Notes: generated by a model not told the origin, from the letters alone. A stretch of 13,105 nucleotides of DNA from UBA9732 sp031935845 (GCA_031935845.1 JAJBWA010000109.1:1-13105); one strand, 5' to 3'. Positions 1 through 6,460 are shown, counted from the first letter of the stretch. Numbers and translations: made by a program.

Positions 1-1151
1 AAGTCGAGATCCTGGCCGAGTTCGACCAGCCCGAGTTCGTGAGGCTTGTTGTCGAGGAATGCTACAAGCTTGGAGCAAAGAAGGTCATAGTCGATTGGAC
101 TGACCAGAAAACGACAAAGCTCCACGCAAAGTACCGCTCGCTGGAAACCATGTCGAAGATTGAGAAATGGGAAAAGGAACGCTGGCAGCACCGCGTTGAC
201 GAGATCCCGTGCAGGATCTACATCGAATCCGAGGATCCGGACGGACTCAAGGACGTGGACCAGAACAAGATGCAGAAGGCAAACCAGAAGCTCTACCCCA
301 TAGTCCGCAAGTACCGCGACCAGCTTGAGAACAAGTACCAGTGGTGCATCTGCGCCGTCCCGGGCGAGGCATGGGCAAAGAAGCTTTTCCCGAACCTCCG
401 CAAGAGCCAGGCCATCGAGAAGCTCTGGGAGGCCATCCTGTCCACCAGCCGCGTGACCGATGATCCCATCAAGGCTTGGGACGAGCACAACAAGGACCTC
501 CTCTCACGCTGCAACTACCTCAACAGCCTGGGAATCGACGAGCTTCACTACACCGCCGGCAACGGCACCGACCTTACTGTGGGTCTGATGGAGCTGTCAC
601 AGTTCAACGGAGGAGGAGACACATCCCTGAGCGGCATTTACTTCAATCCGAACATCCCCAGCGAGGAGTGCTTCACCAGCCCCAAGCGCGGCAGGGCCGA
701 AGGCATCGTCTATGCCACCAAGCCGCTGAGCTACATGGGCCAGCTGATCGACAACTTCTGGATCAGGTTCAAGGAAGGACGCGCCGTGGAGTGGCACGCC
801 GAGAAGAACAACGAGATGCTCACCAAGATGATCGAGATGGACGAAGGCTCCCACTATCTGGGCGAATGTGCCCTGGTGCCCGTGGACTCCCCCATCTCCA
901 ACAGCGGTCTTCTGTTCTACAACACGCTCTTTGACGAGAACGCCGCCTGCCATCTGGCAATCGGTCTCGGTTTTGCCGACTGCGTGAAGGGTTTCGAGAA
1001 CATGACGCTGGACGAGTGCAGGGCCCTGGGCGTGAACAAGTCCATGATCCATGTTGACTTCATGATCGGCTGTGCCGACATGAACATCACCGCAAAGACG
1101 CGTGACGGAAGGGAGGTCCCGATCTTCCGCAACGGAAACTGGGCGTTCTGA
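1..1151 (+). CDS. Aminopeptidase, peptidase family M29 (AmpS/PepS type), 5' truncated by window edge
   Basis: This is a cytoplasmic metallo-aminopeptidase that removes N-terminal residues from peptides using two metal ions. The reading frame is already open at base 3, and the residues before the GTG at 39 continue the typical family N-terminus, so that GTG is internal and the true start lies outside the window. Family hallmarks, counted from the codon at 39, are a PSEE segment (E210), LGEC (E276), the ENAACH segment (H305) and HVD (H338, D340). Their spacings of 66, 29 and 33 residues match the known M29 metal ligands. The C-terminus is complete, ending in an NGNW(A/x)F-like tail. At the position of the family's proposed catalytic tyrosine, seven residues after the ligand His, there is Phe (F312). 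The stop codon is followed after 3 bp by a 93-bp repeat element. Family assignment is secure; the substrate is unknown. Confidence 0.93.
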   Translation, partial: VEILAEFDQPEFVRLVVEECYKLGAKKVIVDWTDQKTTKLHAKYRSLETMSKIEKWEKERWQHRVDEIPCRIYIESEDPDGLKDVDQNKMQKANQKLYPIVRKYRDQLENKYQWCICAVPGEAWAKKLFPNLRKSQAIEKLWEAILSTSRVTDDPIKAWDEHNKDLLSRCNYLNSLGIDELHYTAGNGTDLTVGLMELSQFNGGGDTSLSGIYFNPNIPSEECFTSPKRGRAEGIVYATKPLSYMGQLIDNFWIRFKEGRAVEWHAEKNNEMLTKMIEMDEGSHYLGECALVPVDSPISNSGLLFYNTLFDENAACHLAIGLGFADCVKGFENMTLDECRALGVNKSMIHVDFMIGCADMNITAKTRDGREVPIFRNGNWAF

Positions 1152-1154
1152 TCA

Positions 1155-1247
1155 GGTAGATGCTTCGGGCCAATCTCATCGTCACTGCGCTCGGGCCGTA
1201 CAAATAGTACTGTCCCTCGCTTGTTCCTTGACCTTGGCCCGAATCGT
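1155..1247. repeat. 93-bp structured intergenic repeat, copy 1
   Basis: This element aligns without gaps to 12955-13047 with 12 substitutions (81/93 identical). It begins 3 bp after the aminopeptidase stop and fills most of the gap to the convergent mnmA stop at 1254. It can fold into a long hairpin. The outer arms are TTCGGGCCAA (1164-1173) with TTGGCCCGAA (1234-1243). GTCA (1181-1184) can pair with TGAC (1229-1232). The inner stem is GC (1189-1190) with GC (1219-1220), then GGGCCGTAC (1193-1201) with GTACTGTCCC (1207-1216) around a five-base loop. No T-run follows on either strand, so it is not a standard terminator. The function is unknown; a REP-like extragenic palindrome, RNA-processing site or non-canonical bidirectional terminator are all possible. 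Confidence 0.85.
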
Positions 1248-1253
1248 AAATAT

Positions 1254-2327
1254 TTAATCGACAGAATCGATGATGCCGCCGACAAGAACCTTGTCGTTGT
1301 CGTAGACTACCAGGCTCTGTCCGGGTGTCGCCGCCTTTACGGGGACATCGAATACGGCACAGAGCCTGTCCTGTGGATCGATGTGGACTTCGCAGGAGAC
1401 AGGTGTTCCGGTGGAGCGGATCTTGGCACTTGCGTGGATGGGAGCAGGAAGCTCATCGATTGATACCCAGTTGAGGCTGACGGCCCTGACCACGGTGTTG
1501 ACCGTGTTCTCCTCGTAGCCTACCACCACGCGGTTGTGCGCCACATCAAGGGAAATCACATACAGAGGCCTTGGAGCAGAGACTCCGAGGCCTTTTCTCT
1601 GCCCTATGGTATAGTTCCAGATGCCGTTGTGCCTTCCCAGCACGTTGCCCTGCGTATCCACGATATCGCCCGGCGTGGGCTCCACGCCCAGGAGGTCGGA
1701 ATAGCTTCCGCTGTAGAAGTCCTGGCTCTCGGACTGTCCTTCCGGGTGAAGGCCGAGCTCCACGTCTATCTGCCTGACATCCTTCTTTGTCATGGATCCC
1801 AGCGGGAAGAGCGTACCGGCAAGCTGCTTCTGGGACAGCCTGTAGAGGAAATAGCTCTGGTCCTTCAGAGGATCCAGGCCCCGCTTGAGGCAGTACCTGC
1901 CGCTTTCGAACTCAATGCGGGCATAGTGGCCGGTTGCAAAGTAATCGAACTCCAGCCCTGCCGCCCTTGCATACTCCACCATGGCGCCGAACTTGATCTT
2001 CTGGTTGCACCATATGCACGGATTGGGAGTGCGGCCTCCAAGGTATTCGTCCCTGAAGTTCTTGAGCACGGTGGATTCATAGAGGTCCGAGATGTCCAGC
2101 ACGGTATGGGTCATCCCCAGGCTGTCGCAGATTGCCCTGGCCTTGTCGATTTCTTCCTGCTTGTTGGGTGAAAAGCATGCGTCCTTGGTAGCATCGCCGT
2201 GGAACGGCCTGCCTTCCTTCCAGAGGGACATGGTGACTCCGGATACCTGATAACCCTGCTTCTTGAGCAGATATGCGGCAATAGAGGAATCGATTCCTCC
2301 GCTCATGCCCACAAGGACCTTCTTCAT
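1254..2327 (-). CDS. mnmA: tRNA-specific 2-thiouridylase MnmA
   Basis: MnmA catalyses ATP-dependent thiolation of U34 in tRNAs for Lys, Glu and Gln, giving s2U at the wobble base. The 357-aa length is normal for the family. The ATP pyrophosphatase loop SGGIDSS is at residues 9-15. TPNPCIWCN at 100-108 carries the first catalytic Cys (C107) in a CxxC (C104, C107), with another Cys at DACFSP (C51). A YTIGQRKGLG block lies at 239-248 and a C-terminal beta-barrel region follows. The segment that normally reads SxSQDICF, holding the second catalytic Cys, here reads SESQDFYSG (199-207), so that Cys is absent. The start ATG overlaps the stop of the upstream Smr gene as ATGA, with an AGGAGA ribosome site inside that gene, so the two are probably translationally coupled. 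The gene converges on the aminopeptidase across repeat copy 1. Confidence 0.95.
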   Translation of the reverse strand: MKKVLVGMSGGIDSSIAAYLLKKQGYQVSGVTMSLWKEGRPFHGDATKDACFSPNKQEEIDKARAICDSLGMTHTVLDISDLYESTVLKNFRDEYLGGRTPNPCIWCNQKIKFGAMVEYARAAGLEFDYFATGHYARIEFESGRYCLKRGLDPLKDQSYFLYRLSQKQLAGTLFPLGSMTKKDVRQIDVELGLHPEGQSESQDFYSGSYSDLLGVEPTPGDIVDTQGNVLGRHNGIWNYTIGQRKGLGVSAPRPLYVISLDVAHNRVVVGYEENTVNTVVRAVSLNWVSIDELPAPIHASAKIRSTGTPVSCEVHIDPQDRLCAVFDVPVKAATPGQSLVVYDNDKVLVGGIIDSVD

Positions 2328-2746
2328 TTATCTCTCCTGGTTCTGGCCTTCATGATTACGGAAAGCGCACCGCTTCCGCCCTCAGCTGCCTTGGGCACCA
2401 GAATCTCCCTTACGCCGGGATGGCTGCGGCATATGTCGATGACCGCAGGCCTGAGCACTGCCTCTCCGTTTCTGGAATGGATGCCCTTGCCGGTGATTAT
2501 CCTCACCTTCCTGAGGCCCTTGGCATAGCTGTTGTCCAGAAATGCGCGGGTGTGCGCAACGGCATCGTCCAGAATCATCTCATGGAGGTCAAGCTCGTCC
2601 TGTGCTTCCATCCTGCGGACCTGATTGATGGACGGCCCTTCCTCTGCGGTTGGCTCGGACGCCCGTGCGCGCCTTCGGATCTCGCGGTCCTCGTCGTGGG
2701 TCTTCTCCCACTGGCTGTAGATGTCTGCAAAGCTGGTTCCCGCCAT
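2324..2746 (-). CDS. Smr-domain protein
   Basis: This is a 140-aa protein with a C-terminal Smr (small MutS-related) domain, a nucleic-acid-binding or nicking domain. Visible motifs are LDLHE (52-56, a variant of LDLHG), ITGKGIHS (84-91) and GGSGAL (123-128). The first 45 residues are charged, carry no recognisable domain, and include RRRARAS and an acidic patch. The ATG at 2746 was chosen because GGGGAGG lies just upstream; the longer frame starting at 2773 has no ribosome site and would begin close to the promoter -10. The gene is first in a two-gene unit with mnmA (ATGA overlap). The stand-alone Smr protein's biological role is not determined by sequence: in this family both DNA and RNA or ribosome-rescue functions have been described. 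Confidence 0.88.
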   Translation of the reverse strand: MAGTSFADIYSQWEKTHDEDREIRRRARASEPTAEEGPSINQVRRMEAQDELDLHEMILDDAVAHTRAFLDNSYAKGLRKVRIITGKGIHSRNGEAVLRPAVIDICRSHPGVREILVPKAAEGGSGALSVIMKARTRRDK

Positions 2747-2773
2747 GATGATTCCTCCCCACGGGCGGTTCAA

Positions 2774-2802
2774 ATGTTAGCATATGGCAATAACTATTAC
2801 AA
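2774..2802 (-). promoter_or_regulatory. Promoter for the smr-mnmA unit
   Basis: On the minus strand, TTGTAA (2802-2797) and TAACAT (2779-2774) are separated by 17 bases. A TG dinucleotide one base before the -10 gives an extended -10. It lies 28 bases upstream of the Smr start and back to back with the tRNA-Arg promoter. Confidence 0.6.
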
Positions 2803-2806
2803 TTGA

Positions 2807-2835
2807 TTGACCAAATCAGTTTCTTTGACTATTCT
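2807..2835 (+). promoter_or_regulatory. Promoter for tRNA-Arg
   Basis: TTGACC (2807-2812), a 17-base spacer, then TATTCT (2830-2835). The -10 ends 10 bases before the tRNA 5' end, so the predicted leader is only a few bases. The -35 is 4 bp from the -35 of the divergent smr promoter. Confidence 0.55.
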
Positions 2836-2845
2836 GTTATACGCT

Positions 2846-2919
2846 GATTCCATAGCTCAGCTGGATAGAGCACTTCCCTCCTAAGGAAGGGGTCGCGCGT
2901 TCGAATCGCGCTGGGATCA
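2846..2919 (+). tRNA. tRNA-Arg (anticodon CCU)
   Basis: A full cloverleaf is visible. The acceptor is GATTCCA (2846-2852) with TGGGATC (2912-2918), including one G-U pair. The D-arm is GCTCAGCTGGATAGAGC. The anticodon stem CTTCC/GGAAG encloses CTCCTAA, anticodon CCT. The variable region is five bases, and the T-arm is GCGCG-TTCGAAT-CGCGC. The discriminator is A and CCA is not encoded. This tRNA reads AGG codons. A rho-independent terminator follows immediately. Confidence 0.96.
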
Positions 2920-2924
2920 CTAGA

Positions 2925-2960
2925 AGACCTTGTCCGATTTCCGGCAAGGTCTTTCTTTTG
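2925..2960 (+). terminator. Rho-independent terminator after tRNA-Arg
   Basis: AGACCTTG (2925-2932) pairs with CAAGGTCT (2945-2952) across a 12-base loop, followed by a T-rich run TTTCTTTTGTTTT. It ends a monocistronic tRNA transcript. Confidence 0.85.
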
Positions 2961-3008
2961 TTTTGAGGTTTTTCCGGAAGTTTCAGAAGAGGATTTCACC
3001 AAAAATGT

Positions 3009-3038
3009 CAAAAAAACACGTTATTTGGTGAAGCGTGT
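3009..3038 (-). terminator. Possible terminator of the outer-membrane protein pair
   Basis: On the minus strand, ACACG (3038-3034) can pair with CGTGT (3020-3016), followed directly by about seven T residues. The stem is only 5 bp, and it competes with a 9-bp inverted repeat, TTCACCAAA (2995-3003) with TTTGGTGAA (3024-3032), so this is a modest call. Confidence 0.4.
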
Positions 3039-3042
3039 CGGA

Positions 3043-4092
3043 TCAACTGACCGAGAATACGATGCTTATGCTGTTCATTCTCTTCCAGTAGTAGTTCAGA
3101 AGCGGGAACCTGCCGTTGTGCCAGATGACTTCAAGCGAAATATGCCTGTTTTCGATTGTCCGTTCTATTCCTATCGCAGCATCGAATTCCGCTTCCCACT
3201 GCGATGTATCGTCATCCCTTGTCAGCGTGTGGTTCGTCATTCCGTCCTGATGGAGGCGGCCCTGAAGACTAAGGAAGACGTCATTGCGTCCGAACCTATA
3301 GCTGAAGGTCAGTTCTCCGGTAAGGATAAGGGCTTTGTATGCAGGACCATAATCTCCCCTGATTGCATATGACTCGGGGTCTCTTTCCTGATTCGTTTTA
3401 CCACCCGAGATTATGTAGTCAGGCCTGTGTACGAATGGCATCATATAGCTGTATTTCTGGGGAATGATGACTGAAACCGCACCCTTGATGTAGGGAAAAG
3501 CCTCGCTTGAGTAACCCAAGGCTATTTCGAAATCGTCCCTCACGTATTCCGAGAGGTCAGCATTGACCATCGAAGGATCCTCCCTTACAAGAGAAGCGAG
3601 CGTTTCATCTCCCACATGGCCAGAATAATGCCGCGCACCGAATCTGAAGATGATGGAATCCAGGATCCTTGCCTCACATCCCAGGAAGTAGGATCCATCG
3701 AATCCCAGAACATCATTCCCGTTCAGAAGGAAGAAAACGCCCCGGATGTAGGCCTCAATGCGTGCCCCGGCTTCAAATCCATCCCAGGAGAATCTCAAGG
3801 TCGATGCCCCTCCGCCTGCCTGCATGAGGAGGAAATAGTTGTCCTTGTCCTTATTGAAGGTCTTGAACTGACTGTAATACTCTCCCGGAACCCCGTCCTT
3901 CTTATCGAACCTGATGAGCTCTCCTTCCGGATCGGTCGACAATGCGTCAATGACCCCGAGCCTTGTTTTGGGGCTGAACACGTCGGATTTCAATGATCCG
4001 AAGAAACCGGCTTCAGGTCCCATTGAAAATGAGAATGCAGCAAGGGAAAAGCAGACGGCAGCGAATACAAGTATGGCAATTGTTCTTTTCAT
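3043..4092 (-). CDS. Predicted outer-membrane beta-barrel protein, paralogue A (DUF1207-like motif)
   Basis: This 349-aa protein has an N-terminal signal peptide: positive MKR, hydrophobic core to about residue 20, likely cleaved near SFS. The remainder shows alternating polar/hydrophobic strands with aromatic residues, typical of an outer-membrane barrel. It is a paralogue of the gene just upstream. Shared blocks in the same order are LGFDG (129-133), HYSGHVGDE (155-163), LHQDG, and HNGRFPLLNY near the C-terminus. The HYSGHxGDE block resembles the HxSSHLGDE signature I associate with DUF1207 proteins. It begins 12 bp after the paralogue's stop, with AGGAGG overlapping that stop codon, so the pair is cotranscribed. 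The biochemical function is unknown. It carries no catalytic motif that I recognise, although the conserved His/Asp/Glu block could be structural or bind a ligand. Confidence 0.82.
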   Translation of the reverse strand: MKRTIAILVFAAVCFSLAAFSFSMGPEAGFFGSLKSDVFSPKTRLGVIDALSTDPEGELIRFDKKDGVPGEYYSQFKTFNKDKDNYFLLMQAGGGASTLRFSWDGFEAGARIEAYIRGVFFLLNGNDVLGFDGSYFLGCEARILDSIIFRFGARHYSGHVGDETLASLVREDPSMVNADLSEYVRDDFEIALGYSSEAFPYIKGAVSVIIPQKYSYMMPFVHRPDYIISGGKTNQERDPESYAIRGDYGPAYKALILTGELTFSYRFGRNDVFLSLQGRLHQDGMTNHTLTRDDDTSQWEAEFDAAIGIERTIENRHISLEVIWHNGRFPLLNYYWKRMNSISIVFSVS

Positions 4093-4104
4093 TGTTCCGA
4101 CCTC

Positions 4105-5241
4105 CTAGAGAGAGAGTCCGAGTCCCACGGAATAGTACTCGATGTCATTGAACCAATAGTTCAGCAACGGGAATCTGCCCTTGTGGTATGTGAACTCGAT
4201 GTTGAATTCGGGAAGTATATCATCATCCAGGAAAGCGAAACCCAGAACCGCCGAATACTCTTTCTTCCAACCAAGGTCTCCCGAATAGGTTGCGGTCACT
4301 GGATCGATCTTGCCGTCCTGATGAAGCTGTATGTCGATTCCGGCATAGACCCTGCCGATGTTGTCGATCTTGTACTGTGCTTCCAGCGATAGTCCGATTC
4401 TCCAGGCTTTGTAGGACGAGGGGTAGAACCTGTTGTCCCTGTCATTGAAGCCCTCCTGAGTCCAGATGTAATCGGACGTGTTGGCCTTCTCCGGAGACTC
4501 CTCGCTCGAGGGTTTTGTGGTATATGCAGGAACGTGGGCTGCAGGCCTGATCCATGCCTTGCTTTCCGGGAGTTCCACGTCGACTGCGAACCTCAGGATG
4601 TCTGACAGACTGTAGCTTGCTCCGAAGTACCACGAGTTGTTCCTAGTGTATTCGGTTATGGCCTTATAGTCCGTGCCTTCCGTATATCCACGGGAGAAGA
4701 AGTCCGCCAGTATCTCATCACCCCAATGGCCCGAGTAATGATGGAAGCCTGCGCGTATGGCGATACTGTCGAAGAACAGAGCGGAGATTCCTGCCCCGTA
4801 CTGTCCGTCGAAGCCCAGACAATCGACTCCTCCATAGGCACCGAAAACAGAATTGATCCCTCCGTGTATATAGATCTCGACTGCCGCCTTTTCCTTCCAG
4901 GTGAGCCTTAGCAATCCGATGTTTGAACAGCTCTTGAGAGCCCAATACTTGGTGTTGTGCGTGTTGAAATCCTTGAATTCAAGTTCCCTGTATGTCGGAT
5001 TGCCCGTTCCGTCATCGGCAGATACCAGGATCGTGTTGGTTACGTTCTCGGGTTTCTCCGGAGCAATCAGGTAGCTGAATCTTACGTTGTTGGAAAACGG
5101 ATAAGCAAGGCTTTCCCTGTACAAAGGCTTTACCGGTGCAAAATCCAAAGTGATATTTCCCGATCCGAATCCTATTGTTGCGAATGCACTTGCCGTGATG
5201 AGCAGAATTGCAATCGCAAGAAATATGCTTTTCTTCCCCAT
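4105..5241 (-). CDS. Predicted outer-membrane beta-barrel protein, paralogue B (DUF1207-like motif)
   Basis: This 378-aa protein has a signal peptide (MGKKS then a hydrophobic run to about residue 19, AFA cleavage site near 19-21). Its barrel-like strands end in an aromatic-hydrophobic C-terminal stretch. It shares LGFDG (142-146), HHYSGHWGDE (167-176), LHQDG and HKGRFPLLNY with the downstream paralogue but is otherwise diverged, including an extra N-terminal segment and a long acidic Ser/Glu-rich loop near residue 250. It is first in a two-gene unit. There is no Shine-Dalgarno before the ATG. Instead TTGAAA-16-TATAGT ends just 6 bases before it, suggesting a leaderless mRNA. A surface or outer-membrane location is inferred; the function is unknown. 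Confidence 0.82.
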   Translation of the reverse strand: MGKKSIFLAIAILLITASAFATIGFGSGNITLDFAPVKPLYRESLAYPFSNNVRFSYLIAPEKPENVTNTILVSADDGTGNPTYRELEFKDFNTHNTKYWALKSCSNIGLLRLTWKEKAAVEIYIHGGINSVFGAYGGVDCLGFDGQYGAGISALFFDSIAIRAGFHHYSGHWGDEILADFFSRGYTEGTDYKAITEYTRNNSWYFGASYSLSDILRFAVDVELPESKAWIRPAAHVPAYTTKPSSEESPEKANTSDYIWTQEGFNDRDNRFYPSSYKAWRIGLSLEAQYKIDNIGRVYAGIDIQLHQDGKIDPVTATYSGDLGWKKEYSAVLGFAFLDDDILPEFNIEFTYHKGRFPLLNYWFNDIEYYSVGLGLSL

Positions 5242-5247
5242 GCCGTT

Positions 5248-5275
5248 ACTATAGCATGTGATTTCCGGATTTCAA
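5248..5275 (-). promoter_or_regulatory. Promoter for outer-membrane protein pair (leaderless geometry)
   Basis: On the minus strand, TTGAAA (5275-5270), 16 bases, TATAGT (5253-5248), then AACGGC and the ATG at 5241. Normal -10 to start-point spacing would place transcription initiation on the A of the start codon. No purine-rich ribosome site lies between. Confidence 0.6.
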
Positions 5276-5290
5276 AATCTTATTGAACGG

Positions 5291-5327
5291 ATAAAAAATG
5301 AAAAGAGCCACCCGTTGAGTGACTCTT
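5291..5327 (-). terminator. Rho-independent terminator after tRNA-Asp
   Basis: On the minus strand, AAGAGTCACT (5327-5318) pairs with GGTGGCTCTT (5312-5303), including G-U pairs, across loop CAACG. It is followed by TT CATTTTTT. It separates tRNA-Asp from the outer-membrane gene promoter 16 bp further on. Confidence 0.85.
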
Positions 5328-5334
5328 CTGTTTT

Positions 5335-5408
5335 CGAGATCTACGGGGCTCGAACCCGTGGCCTCCACCGTGACAGGGTGGCGTGATAACCAGCTTCACC
5401 AAGATCCC
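5335..5408 (-). tRNA. tRNA-Asp (anticodon GUC)
   Basis: The cloverleaf on the minus strand has acceptor GGGATCT/AGATCTC (with one G-U). The anticodon stem CCACC/GGTGG encloses CTGTCAC, anticodon GTC. The T-arm is ACGGG-TTCGAGC-CCCGT. The discriminator is G, characteristic of tRNA-Asp, and CCA is not encoded. It has its own promoter upstream and terminator downstream. Confidence 0.96.
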
Positions 5409-5420
5409 AAATGCATTATG

Positions 5421-5449
5421 AAATTACAATATTCATTTCCATTTGTCAA
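5421..5449 (-). promoter_or_regulatory. Promoter for tRNA-Asp
   Basis: On the minus strand, a consensus TTGACA (5449-5444), a 17-base spacer and TAATTT (5426-5421) end 12 bases before the tRNA 5' end. A shifted -10 reading, TGTAAT with a 15-base spacer, is also possible. Confidence 0.6.
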
Positions 5450-5467
5450 CCTTGGGCGGAAAAAAAC

Positions 5468-5496
5468 TTCAAATATGTCCCGATGGCATTTATAAT
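5468..5496 (+). promoter_or_regulatory. Promoter for the PAP2 phosphatase gene
   Basis: TTCAAA (5468-5473), a 17-base spacer and a consensus TATAAT (5491-5496) lie about 45 bases upstream of the ATG at 5541. The resulting leader carries an AAAGAGG ribosome site. Confidence 0.6.
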
Positions 5497-5540
5497 CATA
5501 GGGTGCGGATACGTACATCCTTACTTCAAAGAGGGGCATT

Positions 5541-6449
5541 ATGGAATTCCAGCGACAGATACTCCTGCACATGGCAGGACTTCATACAACGTTCCAGAAC
5601 TATCTGGCACAGTTCTTCACCATGTTCGGCGAAGAATTCCTGCTTGTGGCAATAGCGGTCCTCATCTACTGGAACATCAACAAAAAGAGGGGCTTCACAA
5701 TTGCCATGTCGCTGATGAACGCGCTCTCGGCCATGGGAATCGTAAAGGCCGTGGTTCGCTTTCCCAGACCGTGGATAATCCTGAAAGACATAGAGACAAT
5801 CAGAATGCACACCGCCACCGGCTACTCTTTCCCCAGCGGACACACCACCGGAGCAGCCAGCGTATTCACCGCCATAGCTGTCACGTTCAGGAAAAGATGG
5901 CTGTCGATAGTATGCGCGGTGATTATCATACTCACAGGTCTTTCAAGGGTTTACCTGTGCGTGCACTGGCCGCAGGACGTGATCGGAGGAATCCTGATCG
6001 GGTGCGGAGCATCGTTCCTCCTGACGGGTCCGTTCGGCAGGCTGTATGACAATAAGGAAAAATCAATCAGAATCACATTGATACTCGGAATCATCACCGC
6101 AGTCCTGTTCATCGTCATCTCAATCCTGCTCTGCGTGGACAGGATCGATACCATAGCGTTTGAAGACCTGAACGTCACATTCTCCACTTATTCCGGACTT
6201 GCGTTCGGATATACTTTAGAGAGGAAGTTCTTCGACTTCAAGGCGGAGGAAGGATCACGGAAGGTCAAGGTGCTACGCTACGTAATCGGCGTGGCCGTGA
6301 TGGCAGGCATCCTGTTCGGGACTAAGGAGTTGTTTATCGCCTTGGGAATCTACAACCCGATTACACGTGCCTTCAGGTATTTCCTGGTTGGTTTATGGGG
6401 CTGCACGTTCCCGGTCGTAGGGAAGAAGTTCCGGCTGTTCACGAATTGA
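5541..6449 (+). CDS. PAP2-family membrane phosphatase
   Basis: This 302-aa polytopic membrane protein has the full PAP2 acid-phosphatase signature: KAVVRFPRP (69-77), PSGHT (98-102, H101) and SRVYLCVHWPQD (135-146, with R136, nucleophilic H142 and D146). Such enzymes dephosphorylate lipid phosphates such as phosphatidate or undecaprenyl diphosphate at the membrane. The exact substrate cannot be read from sequence. The catalytic part occupies the first half. The C-terminal 140 residues add about three further membrane spans (around 175-200, 250-275 and 280-297) separated by a charged loop near 225-245, making it longer than a minimal PAP2 enzyme. It has its own promoter and a perfect hairpin downstream. 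The start is supported by AGAGGGG five bases upstream. Confidence 0.92.
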   Translation: MEFQRQILLHMAGLHTTFQNYLAQFFTMFGEEFLLVAIAVLIYWNINKKRGFTIAMSLMNALSAMGIVKAVVRFPRPWIILKDIETIRMHTATGYSFPSGHTTGAASVFTAIAVTFRKRWLSIVCAVIIILTGLSRVYLCVHWPQDVIGGILIGCGASFLLTGPFGRLYDNKEKSIRITLILGIITAVLFIVISILLCVDRIDTIAFEDLNVTFSTYSGLAFGYTLERKFFDFKAEEGSRKVKVLRYVIGVAVMAGILFGTKELFIALGIYNPITRAFRYFLVGLWGCTFPVVGKKFRLFTN

Positions 6450-6460
6450 CGGCCCCTGTC

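Noticed and set aside
597..1052. Minus-strand 151-aa frame, and the plus-strand frame at 476-934.
   Set aside because: Both are shadows of the aminopeptidase gene, with biased composition and no start signals.
1155..1247. Repeat interpreted as a simple rho-independent terminator.
   Set aside because: No T-run directly follows the outer or inner stem on either strand, and the structure is much larger than an ordinary terminator hairpin.
917..1285. Minus-strand 122-aa open frame through repeat copy 1; the same frame is open in copy 2 and shares 24 of 30 residues there.
   Set aside because: Substitutions between the copies fall about evenly on codon positions 1, 2 and 3 (4, 3 and 5), so there is no coding constraint. 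The frame also runs antisense through the aminopeptidase. Conservation is explained by nucleotide structure.
1536..2171. Plus-strand 211-aa frame opposite mnmA.
   Set aside because: Antisense shadow of mnmA with no recognisable domain.
2829..3011. Minus-strand 60-aa open frame containing AIRTRDPFLRREVLYPAEL.
   Set aside because: This is the antisense translation of tRNA-Arg, a well-known false protein.
5411..6049. Plus-strand 212-aa frame overlapping the PAP2 gene.
   Set aside because: His/Arg-rich shadow frame of the PAP2 gene; the true frame has the full catalytic signature and the ribosome site.
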